Made by a program: the position numbers and the translations under genes | The notes under the pieces: generated by a model | Seen by the model: only the letters and a program-made list of their open reading frames with translations | What the model was told of the DNA's origin: nothing | Database searches by the model: none | Assembly (NCBI RefSeq): GCF_000426645.1 | Contig: NZ_KE384551.1 | Span: forward strand, 50,084 to 114,083 | Length of the DNA: 64,000 nt | Origin: Nakamurella lactea DSM 19367 | Lineage (GTDB): Bacteria > Actinomycetota > Actinomycetes > Mycobacteriales > Nakamurellaceae | Reading direction: 5' to 3' | In this document: positions 40,750-50,500 of the stretch, piece after piece | How the letters are laid out: the number at the start of each line of letters is the position of its first letter | Position numbering within the stretch: the first letter of the stretch is position 1

Positions 40750-40798
40750 CGATGCGACCTCCCCGGAAGGGGCGGGGCGACCCCACTAATCTGAACCC

Positions 40799-41785
40799 AT
40801 GACTGCACCCGAACTCAGGACCGAAGGGGCGATCGGCAACGGCCTGGCGACCATTGCGTCCGACGGCAATGTCCTTGACGTCTGGTACCCGGCCTGCGCG
40901 CTGGCCACCGATCCGAATGCGGCCGCTCAACCCGACCTGGACGGATTGTCGACGGACGACCATACGGACCCATCGGCGGAACTGCGCCGGGTACGGATCA
41001 GGCCGGTCAGCACCACGATCGCCTCGCTGGCCCTGCCGCCGGTCGACACCGCCGACGTCTACCTCCGGCTGCACCTGCTGTCGGCCCGGCTGGTGCAGCC
41101 CCGTTCGGTGAATCTGGATGGCATCTTCGCCCTGTTGCCGACGAACGCGTGGACGTCGCTGGGTCCGGTGCCGCCGGCCGAGCTCCAGCAGGTCAGGGTG
41201 GAATCGCGGATGGCCGGCGTGCAACTGTCGGTGCACGGCGTCGACAAGTTCCCACGGATGACGGACTACCTGATCCCGGACGGCGTGCGGATCGCCGATG
41301 CCAACCGGGTTCGGCTCGGCGCCCACCTGGCCGCCGGCACCACGGTGATGCACGAGGGCTTCTGCAACTACAACGCCGGCACCCTCGGTGCCTCGATGGT
41401 CGAGGGCCGGATCTCGCAGGGCGTGGTCGTCGGCGACGGTAGCGACGTCGGCGGCGGTGCCTCGATCATGGGCACGCTGTCGGGCGGTGGCACCGCGCAG
41501 GTGACGATCGGCCGGCGCTGCCTGCTCGGGGCGAACTCCGGAGTGGGTATCTCGCTGGGTGACGACTGCGTGGTCGAGGCCGGCCTCTACCTCACCGCCG
41601 GCACCAAGCTGACGCTGCTCGAGCAGACCCCGCGAACAGTGAAAGCCCTTGAGTTGTCCGGCGTCTCCGGCTTGCTGTTCCGCCGCAACTCACTGACCGG
41701 AGCGGTCGAGGCGGTGCCGAGGCAGGGGTCGTGGGGCGGCCTGAACGCCGCCCTGCACGGCGGGCACGACAGCGTCGCGCGATGA
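40799..41785 (+). CDS. dapD: 2,3,4,5-tetrahydropyridine-2,6-dicarboxylate N-succinyltransferase, actinobacterial type
   Basis: 328 residues. It succinylates tetrahydrodipicolinate using succinyl-CoA. The C-terminal half is a left-handed beta helix with hexapeptide repeats ([46 protein letters not shown]). The catalytic region has [13 protein letters not shown] and ASMVEGRIS. The N-terminal domain is the longer form typical of actinobacteria. Four-base overlap with the CHAD gene. Confidence 0.94.
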   Translation: MTAPELRTEGAIGNGLATIASDGNVLDVWYPACALATDPNAAAQPDLDGLSTDDHTDPSAELRRVRIRPVSTTIASLALPPVDTADVYLRLHLLSARLVQPRSVNLDGIFALLPTNAWTSLGPVPPAELQQVRVESRMAGVQLSVHGVDKFPRMTDYLIPDGVRIADANRVRLGAHLAAGTTVMHEGFCNYNAGTLGASMVEGRISQGVVVGDGSDVGGGASIMGTLSGGGTAQVTIGRRCLLGANSGVGISLGDDCVVEAGLYLTAGTKLTLLEQTPRTVKALELSGVSGLLFRRNSLTGAVEAVPRQGSWGGLNAALHGGHDSVAR

Positions 41786-42717
41786 CCGCACCGGCGCCCC
41801 GACCCTCGCGCCGCCGGGAAGGACTGCTGCCCACCGACGTGGCCGACGCGTTGTCGGAGGTGCTGGCCAGAGCCACCGCGGCGATCCGGGAGAACGAGCC
41901 GGGCAGCCGCGACGGCGCCGACATCGAACACGTGCACCAGATGCGGGTCGCCACCCGCCGGATTCGCGCCTATCTCAAGGCCGCGAAGCCGGCCCTGGAT
42001 CCGGCGGCGGCCGACCGGCTGCGGGCCGACCTGGCCGAGTTGGCCGGCACCCTGGGTGAGGTCCGCGACCTTGACGTGATGATCGATCGGATGCACTCCG
42101 AGGCGGCAGCTCTGGGCGACCCCGACACCGGCGCGCTGGAGCGGTTGATCGGCCGGCTGGAGGTCGACCGGAGGGCAGCCCGCGGGCAGTTGCTGGCGGA
42201 GCTCGACGATGCGTCCTTCGGGGAGATGTTGGCCGAGTTGGACGAGGCCGCGGCCGCGCCACCGGTCGCCGATCCGTGGGCCGACCTCAAGCAGTTGGCC
42301 GGCCTCGAGTGGGAGAAGCTGGCCAAGGCCCGCGCGAAGCTGGTGAGCAGATTCGGCGACACCCCGCCGGACGACGACCTGCATGCGCTGCGGATCTACG
42401 GCAAGCGGGCCCGCTATGCCGCCGAGTTGCTGACCGGTCCTGGCGGCGGAGGTTCCGGCCGCCGCAAGGGCGGCGCGGCGATTCGCCGATACCTGGTCGC
42501 GCTCAGCGTGTTTCAGGAGGTGCTGGGCAACCACCAGGACGCCTGCGTGCTGGAGGACCAGCTGCGGGAGCTGGTGTCCGACAGCGACGACACCGAGGCG
42601 GCATTGGCGGCCGGCCGGGTGGTCGAAGGCTGCCGCGAGCGCTGCGTACAGGCCAGGATCGAGTATCCCGGAGCGTGGGAAGCGGTCCGTGCCGCGGCGA
42701 TCGTTGCGTTCGGCTGA
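41782..42717 (+). CDS. CHAD-domain protein
   Basis: 311 residues. The conserved histidine-alpha-helical domain has [55 protein letters not shown] and [18 protein letters not shown] proteins bind inorganic polyphosphate and sit on polyphosphate granules. The start overlaps the dapD stop (ATGA), so the two are probably translated together. The last codons and stop are the first copy of a 14-base repeat array. Confidence 0.88.
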   Translation: MTAPAPRPSRRREGLLPTDVADALSEVLARATAAIRENEPGSRDGADIEHVHQMRVATRRIRAYLKAAKPALDPAAADRLRADLAELAGTLGEVRDLDVMIDRMHSEAAALGDPDTGALERLIGRLEVDRRAARGQLLAELDDASFGEMLAELDEAAAAPPVADPWADLKQLAGLEWEKLAKARAKLVSRFGDTPPDDDLHALRIYGKRARYAAELLTGPGGGGSGRRKGGAAIRRYLVALSVFQEVLGNHQDACVLEDQLRELVSDSDDTEAALAAGRVVEGCRERCVQARIEYPGAWEAVRAAAIVAFG

Positions 42718-42827
42718 CCGCGCTCGTCAGGAGCCGTTCGGCTGACGGAGTTCGGCTGACGGAGTTCGCCCGGAGCCGTTCGGCTGACGGAGTTCGGCTG
42801 ACGCCGGCCGTCACGGCGTTCGGTGAC
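42709..42827 (+). repeat. 14-base repeat array containing the CHAD gene stop
   Basis: TTCGGCTGAC occurs at 42709, 42737, 42751, 42779 and 42793, with a degenerate TTCGGTGAC at 42819. Spacings are 28, 14, 28, 14 and 26 bases. The first copy holds the gene's last codons and TGA. Units not divisible by three place stops in rotating frames. Confidence 0.9.
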
Positions 42828-42848
42828 CGGCGTGCGATCGGGCCAGGG

Positions 42849-43964
42849 TCACCGCAGTCGGGCGACCGCCGAGTCCACCCGCTCGTCGGTGGCCGTGAGC
42901 GCCACCCTCACGTGCCGGCTGCCGGACGGACCGTAGAAGGTTCCCGGCGCGACCAGGATGCCCCGCTCGGCGAACCACTCGACGGTGTCCATGGCGTCCT
43001 CGCCGCGGGTCGCCCACAGGTACAGGCCGGCGACCGACGAGCCGTCGGCCCCGATCTCGAATCCGTTGCCGGACAGGGCGTCCGTCAGCTTCTGCCGCCG
43101 CTCGCCGTAGCGGCTGCGCTGGATCATCACGTGTCCGTCGTCGTTGAGCGCCGCCACCGCAGCGGCCTGCACCGGGGTTGGCACGATCGCGCCGAGGTGG
43201 CGACGCAGCGCCAGCAAGGAGCCGATCAGCGCCGGGTCACCGGAGATGAAACCGATCCGGTAGCCGGCCATGTTCGACCGCTTGGACATCGAGTGCACGG
43301 CGAGCAGCCCGGTGTGATCACCGCGGCACACCTCCGGGTCGAGGACCGAAACCGGCCGCTCCTCCCACCCCAGATCCAGGTAGCACTCGTCGGAGACCAC
43401 CACGGTGCCCCTGGCCCTGGCCCAGGCGACGATCTTGGCCAGCTTTTCCGCGCTCAGCACCCGACCGGTGGGATTGCTGGGCGAATTGAGCCAGAGCAAT
43501 TGCACCCGACCGGCTCCGACCTCGCGCAGATCGTCGGACCGGACCAGGTCGGCCCCGCACATCCGCACGCCCACCTCGTAGGTCGGGTAGGCCAGTTCGG
43601 GAATCGCGACCAGGTCGCCGGCACCCAGCCCCAGCTGGGTCGGCAGTGAAGCCACCAGCTCTTTGGACCCGATGGTCGGCAACACGTTCCGCGGATCGAG
43701 ATCCGTCACCCCGTGCGAGCGTTCCAGCCACTCCGAATACGACCGCCGCAGCTCCTCGGTGCCGTGCACGGTCGGATAGCCGGGCGAATCGGCGGCATCA
43801 GCCAACGCCCGCCGGACGGACAGCGGCACCGGATCGACCGGGGTTCCGACCGACAGATCGACGATGCCGTCCGGGTGCTGACGGGCCAGCTCTCCCGACT
43901 CATCCAGGCTGTCCCACGGGAACTCCGGCAGCTGCACGGCATGGCTGCCCACTCCGACGCTCAC
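42849..43964 (-). CDS. dapC: Succinyldiaminopimelate transaminase
   Basis: 371 residues, class I/II aminotransferase. It transfers an amino group from glutamate to N-succinyl-2-amino-6-ketopimelate. The PLP Lys is in HSMSKRSNMAGYRIGF; other marks are VGTPVDPVPLSVRRAL, LNSPSNPTGRVLS and VVSDECYLDLGW. The length and FPWDSL start fit the actinobacterial enzyme. GTG start at 43964. It is 80 bases downstream of the ferredoxin gene, the same pairing as in Mycobacterium. Confidence 0.93.
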   Translation of the reverse strand: MSVGVGSHAVQLPEFPWDSLDESGELARQHPDGIVDLSVGTPVDPVPLSVRRALADAADSPGYPTVHGTEELRRSYSEWLERSHGVTDLDPRNVLPTIGSKELVASLPTQLGLGAGDLVAIPELAYPTYEVGVRMCGADLVRSDDLREVGAGRVQLLWLNSPSNPTGRVLSAEKLAKIVAWARARGTVVVSDECYLDLGWEERPVSVLDPEVCRGDHTGLLAVHSMSKRSNMAGYRIGFISGDPALIGSLLALRRHLGAIVPTPVQAAAVAALNDDGHVMIQRSRYGERRQKLTDALSGNGFEIGADGSSVAGLYLWATRGEDAMDTVEWFAERGILVAPGTFYGPSGSRHVRVALTATDERVDSAVARLR

Positions 43965-44044
43965 GACAACATCCTCACTGATGACTCACTGACGGGCTCT
44001 GTTCGACAAGGGTTCGCGGTCCAGCCGCTCCGGTGCGTCGACGA

Positions 44045-44377
44045 CTATTCCGCGCTGCCCTGCCCCATCGGCGGCAACGCCGCAATCAGCGGGTCGTCCT
44101 TGGGGATCTTGCCGGTCCGGGCTGCGCCGCCGGGCGAGCCGAGATCGTTGAAGAAGTCGACGTTCGCCCTGGTGTAGTCGGCCCAGGCATCCGGCACGTC
44201 GTCCTCGTAGAAGATCGCCTCCACCGGACAGACGGGCTCACAGGCGCCACAGTCGACGCACTCGTCGGGGTGGATGTACAACATCCGTTCGCCCTCGTAG
44301 ATGCAGTCGACGGGGCATTCCTCGACGCAGGCGCGGTCGAGTAGGTCGACACACGGCTCGGCGATCACATAGGTCAC
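44045..44377 (-). CDS. fdxA: Seven-iron ferredoxin (3Fe-4S/4Fe-4S)
   Basis: 110 residues from GTG at 44377, with GGGAG upstream. Cysteines at 9, 17, 21, 25, 40, 43, 46 and 50 match the FdxA/FdxC pattern ([17 protein letters not shown] and [11 protein letters not shown]); one 3Fe-4S and one 4Fe-4S cluster are expected, with Cys25 free. The C-terminal extension [15 protein letters not shown] is typical. It carries low-potential electrons in the cytoplasm. It precedes dapC. Confidence 0.95.
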   Translation of the reverse strand: MTYVIAEPCVDLLDRACVEECPVDCIYEGERMLYIHPDECVDCGACEPVCPVEAIFYEDDVPDAWADYTRANVDFFNDLGSPGGAARTGKIPKDDPLIAALPPMGQGSAE

Positions 44378-44479
44378 GGCGTTACTCCCACTGGCGCACA
44401 GCGCGGAGGTGTTCGCCTCCGTCACACGATCTCGTGTCCCAGTATCCCCCGCCGTCACCGCGAGTGGCACATCCACCCC

Positions 44480-44518
44480 CTGAGCCGGCCGCCGTCCAGC
44501 GGCGGGCGGCCGACTCAG
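44480..44518. terminator. Hairpin between the kelch-protein gene and fdxA
   Basis: CTGAG, one mismatch and CGGCCGCC pair with GGCGGCCG and CTCAG across an 11-base loop. It lies after the kelch gene's stop array and before fdxA, so it could end that transcript. Nothing else was seen in 44378-44556. Confidence 0.55.
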
Positions 44519-44556
44519 CGGTACCAACGACGACCACGGTGTCTTCGGCGGCACCC

Positions 44557-44616
44557 TGTTCAACCGCGGCCTGTTCAACCGCGGCCTGTTCAACCGCGGC
44601 CCGTTCAACCGCAGTC
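44557..44616 (-). repeat. Four-copy 15-base repeat containing the kelch-protein stop
   Basis: TTCAACCGCGGCC-type units start at 44559, 44574, 44589 and 44604. In gene sense each reads GCGGTTGAACAGGCC or close to it, with TGA; the first is the gene's own end CGGTTGA. The spacing is 15, so all stops are in the same frame. Confidence 0.92.
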
Positions 44617-47517
44617 GAGCCGTTCCAGGGTCAGATCGACCACGGTGACCCTGTTCGCCTTCAGCCGTGCCGTGCCGCTGTCGGGCAGCCAGTCGTCGCG
44701 GCCGGCGATCACCGTCACCGGGTTGTTCCGCACGTCCAGCCACCGCTCGTACCGGCCGTCCGCACCAGTGGTCAGGTGCACGCTGCTGTTCCAGCTGCTC
44801 AGCGTCACGTCGGCACCAGCCGACGGAGCCGGTGCGCCCGAGCACCCCTGCCCGCTGACCGTCCCGACCACCTTGCCCCACTTCTTCGGCGCCGTCAGAT
44901 GCATCGTGACCGGCACGGTGGTGGCTGCGTACGGCGTGTCCGTCCGCAGCAGGGCCGCCGCCGTGTAATCGCCGGGCTGGTCGACCGAGCCGCCGTCGAA
45001 GGTCAGCGAGATCGTTGTTGCGGCACCGGGTTCCAACTTCACCGTGGTGGTGGCCTCACTGAGCCAGCTCGAGTCCCGGTCGCTGCCGCAATCGGTGTTG
45101 CCCGGCAGCTGTTCGACGAACGAGGAGTAGGAGGCCCAGCTCTGCCCACCGGCGATCTTGACGAAACCGCAGGCACTGCCGCCCCGGAAGAACTGGTTCG
45201 TCGCGTTCGGCAGCTTCGACCAGCTGTCGGTGAGCGGGTCGTAGGCGATTCCCTCGTTGGTGACGAAGGAGTTGATCACGCCTCCGGAGATCAGCAGCTT
45301 GCCGTTGCTGACGGTGCTGGCCATCGCCCAGTTGGTGGTCGGCATGGCCGCCCGCGGGGTCCAGGTGTCGGCGGCCGGGTCGTACATGTAGACCGCCTTG
45401 CTCGGGATCGTCCCGGTGCCGTTGGATTTCGGATCGTCGCCGACGCCGCCGGCGCAGTAGATCTTCGCCTCGATCGCACCGCAGGCCATCCAGGACGTTT
45501 CGGTCGGATAGTCGGCCAGCCGGGTCCATTTCTTTGCCGCGACGTCGTAGCGGAACACTCCGGTGTCGCCGCAGTCGTAGGTCAGCCGACAGCCGCCGAT
45601 CACGTACAGCGAGCCGTCCAGCACCGCGCTGGCGGCGGCCGCCGTGGCCGTCGGGATGGACGGGCCGGCCGACCAGCTGTTGCTGCCGGGGTCGTAGATG
45701 TCCAGACTCGTGGCCATCTCGGTGGTCAGCGAATCCGACCAGCCTCCGGTCACATAGACCTTCCCGTCGATGGCGGCGGCGATGCCGGCCTGCCGCGCGA
45801 CCGGCATGTCCGGGATCCGCTTCCAGGCGCCGGTGGCGGTGTCCATCACGTAGCTGTTGGCGATGGTCGTGCCGAAGTCGCCGGCACCACCGAACGAGTA
45901 GACCTTGCCGTTCAGCGCCGCAGCGGCGTTGTCGCCGGTGGCAATCGGGTAGTCGGGCCGACCGATCCAGCCGGCGCCGCCGGCATCGGCGGCCGCCGCC
46001 GCTGCCTTCGCGGCGGCCGTCACCGCCGCCTTCGTCGGTGCCGTGGCACCGGCGGTGCCGTCGCCGGAATCCTTGTACGGCAGGAACTCCCCCTTGGTCC
46101 GCTTCGCCGGAGGCTCGATCGCCCCGGTTGCAGTCGCGGCGGCCCTCTTCGCGGCGGCTGTCGTCGCGGCCGTCACCGCCGGTTCGCCGGTCGCCGCGAG
46201 GCTGGTGAAATCACCGGGCCGTTCGGCCACCGTCACCGTCATCGGCGCTGTCCCGGTATTGCTGATGCGCACCGGTCGGCTCGCCGAGACGCCCAGGACC
46301 TGGGTGGACTCGACCGCGCTGTCCTGGACCGTCAGCCGGCCGGACTGCAGGCCGAGATCGACCTCCGTGGTCCAGTTCGAACGGACGTTCGTCTGCTGCC
46401 GGACCGAGACGTACTGCCGTTTGGCCGCAGCCACCGTCTGGCCGCCCGTCGCCGGCGCGAAGACGGAATAAAAGCCGTCGCCCAGCTCCGGATCGTCAGG
46501 AGTCGGCGCCGACGTCGCGGTCGTGCCGGCCACCGTCACGGTGGCGCCGTTCACCGGATCGCCGGTGTTCGCATCGGTGATCTGACCGACCACCAGTCCG
46601 CCGGACACCGGGTCGCAGCTGCGATTGCCGACATAGAGGTTGTCGACGGCCCACCACAGGCCGGCGGTGATCTGGGTTTCGGTGTAATGCAGGCGCACCC
46701 GGACCTGCGACTGGTTCGCGGCGGCCGGAATCGGCGCCACTGCCGACTTCGGGCCGGCGTCCAGCAGGTCGACCTTCCAGACGTTGGTCCAGCTCGTCCC
46801 GCCGTCGATCGAAAGGTCGACGTCGCCGATGCCGGACGGCTCGTTGTAGTCGTACATGGTGAAGTCGTAGTCGAGACCGACGCTCGGGTCGGTGACCCCG
46901 GTGAGGTCGATCACCGGCGAGATCAGCTCGGCGTCCTGTCGTTCCCAACCGTAGAAGTCGCTGTCCAGGATGGCGAACCCGCCGCTGCTGCCGGTGTGGT
47001 TGCCGCGCTTGCCCGGATCGTCGAATCGCCAACCCTGGCCGGTGCCGATGTTGTCGACCGTCGTCCATCCCGCCGGGGTGCCAGATCCGTCGAAGCCCTC
47101 GAGCAGCCCGTCGGATCGGTACCGGTAGCCGGGCGCGGTGCACCGACCGGCATCGACCGCCAGCTGCAGATCGGCTGCGGTGTCACCATCGCCGATCGTC
47201 AGCTGTTGGTCGGCCGGCAGGTACCCGGGCAGGTCGGCCTGCACGTGCACGGTCTGGGTGGAGTCTGCCGGGACCCGCAGTTCGAACGCGCCGGTGACCG
47301 GATCGGTATGGGTGGTTCCGGCGGCCGGGTCGGCCAGGCCAACGGTTGCCAACAGCGGCCAGCCGTGGCCGGATCCGTCCCGGACGGTGCCGGTGAGCAG
47401 CACCGTGCCGGCCCCGGAGGCGGTCCCGACCGTCACCAACGGGGCCAACAGGGCAAGGCCGAGCAGGGCGGCGCCGGCCCGCACGCGCCGGTGGGAACGT
47501 TGACGGGTGAGACTCAC
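44605..47517 (-). CDS. Secreted kelch-repeat protein, paralogue of the sedolisin-kelch protein
   Basis: 970 residues from GTG at 47517. Signal peptide ([17 protein letters not shown]), then a carboxypeptidase-regulatory-like beta domain ([19 protein letters not shown]), a MAM/jelly-roll-like region starting [11 protein letters not shown], another regulatory-like domain ([20 protein letters not shown]), an Ala/Lys linker, five or six kelch blades ([54 protein letters not shown]), and a C-terminal beta domain ([13 protein letters not shown]). It has no protease domain but is collinear with residues ~545-1448 of the next protein. The start overlaps that gene's stop (GTGA). Probably a released binding protein; the target is unknown. 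Confidence 0.8.
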   Translation of the reverse strand: MSLTRQRSHRRVRAGAALLGLALLAPLVTVGTASGAGTVLLTGTVRDGSGHGWPLLATVGLADPAAGTTHTDPVTGAFELRVPADSTQTVHVQADLPGYLPADQQLTIGDGDTAADLQLAVDAGRCTAPGYRYRSDGLLEGFDGSGTPAGWTTVDNIGTGQGWRFDDPGKRGNHTGSSGGFAILDSDFYGWERQDAELISPVIDLTGVTDPSVGLDYDFTMYDYNEPSGIGDVDLSIDGGTSWTNVWKVDLLDAGPKSAVAPIPAAANQSQVRVRLHYTETQITAGLWWAVDNLYVGNRSCDPVSGGLVVGQITDANTGDPVNGATVTVAGTTATSAPTPDDPELGDGFYSVFAPATGGQTVAAAKRQYVSVRQQTNVRSNWTTEVDLGLQSGRLTVQDSAVESTQVLGVSASRPVRISNTGTAPMTVTVAERPGDFTSLAATGEPAVTAATTAAAKRAAATATGAIEPPAKRTKGEFLPYKDSGDGTAGATAPTKAAVTAAAKAAAAAADAGGAGWIGRPDYPIATGDNAAAALNGKVYSFGGAGDFGTTIANSYVMDTATGAWKRIPDMPVARQAGIAAAIDGKVYVTGGWSDSLTTEMATSLDIYDPGSNSWSAGPSIPTATAAAASAVLDGSLYVIGGCRLTYDCGDTGVFRYDVAAKKWTRLADYPTETSWMACGAIEAKIYCAGGVGDDPKSNGTGTIPSKAVYMYDPAADTWTPRAAMPTTNWAMASTVSNGKLLISGGVINSFVTNEGIAYDPLTDSWSKLPNATNQFFRGGSACGFVKIAGGQSWASYSSFVEQLPGNTDCGSDRDSSWLSEATTTVKLEPGAATTISLTFDGGSVDQPGDYTAAALLRTDTPYAATTVPVTMHLTAPKKWGKVVGTVSGQGCSGAPAPSAGADVTLSSWNSSVHLTTGADGRYERWLDVRNNPVTVIAGRDDWLPDSGTARLKANRVTVVDLTLERLDCG

Positions 47518-50500
47518 GAGGTCCTCCGGGTGCTGGTGGCGCAGCCGGTCGGCTGCAGGGTGAAGTCGTGGATGGTGGTCTGCCCGGCCTTGATCTTGAC
47601 GCTCGCCGTCTGCGGGCTCCAGCCGCTCTTGGCGATCAGCATGGACACCGGGTTGCTCCGCTTGTCCAGCCACAGTGCGTACCGTCCGTCGGCATCGGTG
47701 CGGACGGTCTGGACGCCGGCCCAGGAATCGACCCGGATGACGGCCCCGCCAATGGGTCCGGCGGTCCCGTCGCAACCGGTGCCGGCCACCGTGCCGGCCA
47801 GCTTGCCCCAGGTGGTCGGCGGGCTGACGGTCAGTGTCGCGCCGACCCGGTCGGCGGCGTACGGGGTATCGGCCACCACCAGCAGGCTTGCCGAGTAGTC
47901 ACCCGGCTGGCCGAGGACCGAGGCGTCGAAGCCGACGGTGACGGTGAGGCTGGCGCCGGGTTTCACGGTGGCGGTCGCCGGGCTCACGGACAGCCAGCCG
48001 ACCGGATCGGCCGCACCACAGTCGCCGTAGCCGGGCAGCAGCTCCGACAGTCGGGTGGCCGCGCCGGACTCGCCGATGCCACCGATCTTGTAGAGACCGC
48101 ACGCGGATCCGCCGCCGTAGAGTGCATTGTCGGCGTTCGGCAAGGCCGTCCAGCTGTCGGAGTCCGGGTGGTAGGAGAAGCCCTGGTTGGTGATCGTCGT
48201 GCTGCCGCCGGTCACCCCACCGGACACCAGCAGCGAACCGCCGGAGACCGTCGACCCCATTCCCCACAAGTCGATCGGCAGGTTCGCCTTCTGCGTCCAG
48301 ACCGTGGTGGCCGGGTCGTAGGCGTAGGTACGGGCCGACGACGAGCCGGCCGAACCGCCTGCGCAGTAAAGGATTCCGTCGATGGCACCGCAGGCCTGCG
48401 CCGAGACGGTCCGCGGGTACTTGGTGACCGAGCTCCAACTGCCGGCCTGCGGATCGAACCGGTAGACCTCCTGCTTGCCGCAACTACCGCGGCAGCCGCC
48501 GACCACGTAGAGCTGACCGTCGAGCACCGCGAATCCGGCCGAGGCGAACGGCATCGGGATCGGCGGTCCGCTGGTCCAGCTGTTGCTCAGCGGGTCGTAG
48601 ACATCCATGTCGGCGCGCGGTGCTCCACCGGCGGACCAGCCGCCGACCACGTACAGCTTGTCGCGGAGGAACGCCGCTGCCGGCGCCTCCCTCGGGTAGG
48701 GCATGTCGGCGATCTGCCGCCACTTCGCGGTCGCCGGGTCGTAGGCATAGCCGGCGGCGGTGACGGTGCTGCCGTTGAATCCGCCGACCGAGTAGATGTC
48801 GCCGCCGTGGGCGGCGACGGCGTTGTGCGTCACCGGGGTCGGGTAGTCGGTCACCGAGGTCCAGGGCAGGGCCGCTGGGGCGGCACCGCCGGCCGCAGCG
48901 GTCGCATCGGTGGTCTTCCGCGTGGCGCCGGCCTTCCTGGCCATCGCGCCCGGCGCGTAGCTGCCCTTGATCAGCTGCAGCTGCGCACCGGCCCGCTCGC
49001 TCCCGGCGCCGCCGGTCCCGACTGCCGCACCGGCCGACAGCACGCTGACGTGGCCCGGCTGCTCGGCGATCCTGATCACCGCATCGGCGGTCCCGCTGTT
49101 GCTGATCGTCACCTGCTTGCTGGTCCGCTCACCGAGCGCCAGGGCGGCGCTCAGGTCGGTCGTGGCGAGCTCGATCCGACCGGCGGTCGGCTTCAGCGTC
49201 ACCGCGGTGGTCGTGTTGACCGCCACGTCAACGGTCGCCGCTGTGGTCGTGTACTGCGCCATCGACGCCGTGAGGGTGGCCGGACCACTGGCCGCGAACA
49301 GCCAGAAGAATCCGTCGTCCAGTCCGGAATCCTCAGGGGTGGCAACGGTTTTCACCGTCGGTCCACCTGCCCGGGCAACGGTGGCACCGTTCAACGGCGC
49401 CTGGGTGTTCGCGTCGCGGACGTGCCCGACCGCAAGACCACCGGGCAGGGCCGTGCAGTTGCGGTTGCCGACGGCGACCTCATCGACCTGCCACCAGCCG
49501 CCGTAGGCCGCGGTGTAGTGGAATCGCACCTTGACGTCCGCCTCGCCGGCCGCCTCCGGGATCGGCACCATGGTCCGGCCCTTGACGGTCACGGACGTTC
49601 CGTGCCACTGGGTCTGCCAGGTCGCACCGCCGTCGATAGAGACATCGACGTCGCCGGTGTCGCCGCCGGCCGGGTCGTAGTCGTTGCCGAACCAGACAGC
49701 CGGGCTGGCCGCATCGCTCAGGTCGACCGACGGCGAGATCAGCGAGGTGTCCTGGTGGCCATCGGCGCCGTAACCGGCGCTGAACACCCAGGCGTACAGG
49801 CCCTTTCCCCCGGTGTCGTTGCCGAAACCCCGCTCGTCGGCGAACGTCCACATCTGCCCGGTGCCGGCCTCGTCGGTCTGCGACCAGTCGGCGGGCAGCT
49901 GGCCGGAGTCGAAATTTTGTTGGTAGGCAACGGTTTCCGGGTCAGAACGGTAGCCAGGGGCGGTGCACGAGTAGGTGTCGGGGGCGATCGACACGTCGTG
50001 ACTCAGATCGGCGTCGGCGACCGTCAGGTCGAGTGTCGCCGGGGAATACCCGGGGTATTTCGCCGCGACGGCGATCCGATACGTGTCGTCGGCGGGCACC
50101 GTCAGTTCGTAACGGCCGGTCACCGGATCGGAATAGACCGGGCCGGCCGGGTCGCCGGGGACGGTCAGCTCTGCGTACAGCGGCCAGCGGTGGTCGGCTC
50201 CCTCGCTGACCACACCGCTCACCGTCACCCGCGGGCGCGGTGCCAGCGGCACGTCCAGCGAGACGCTGCCACCCTCGGTGACGGTGACCTGGTGGGTCAC
50301 CGTTGCGTAGCCGTAGGCCGCGATCTCGATCGGGTAGCCACCGACCGGAATCACCAGCCGGTAGCGGCCTTTGGCGTCGGTGTGCTGGACCGCATGGCCG
50401 GCAGTCACGGTGGCGCCCGCGACGGGCTTGCCGGAGGCCGCATCTGTCACAATTCCGGAAACCTCGCCGTGCGCGCCGATCGGCGACAGTGCCGTCACCC

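Noticed and set aside
44045..44881. Longer ferredoxin frame starting at 44881
   Set aside because: The upstream part crosses the kelch stop array and is low-complexity; GTG at 44377 with GGGAG gives the exact family N-terminus.
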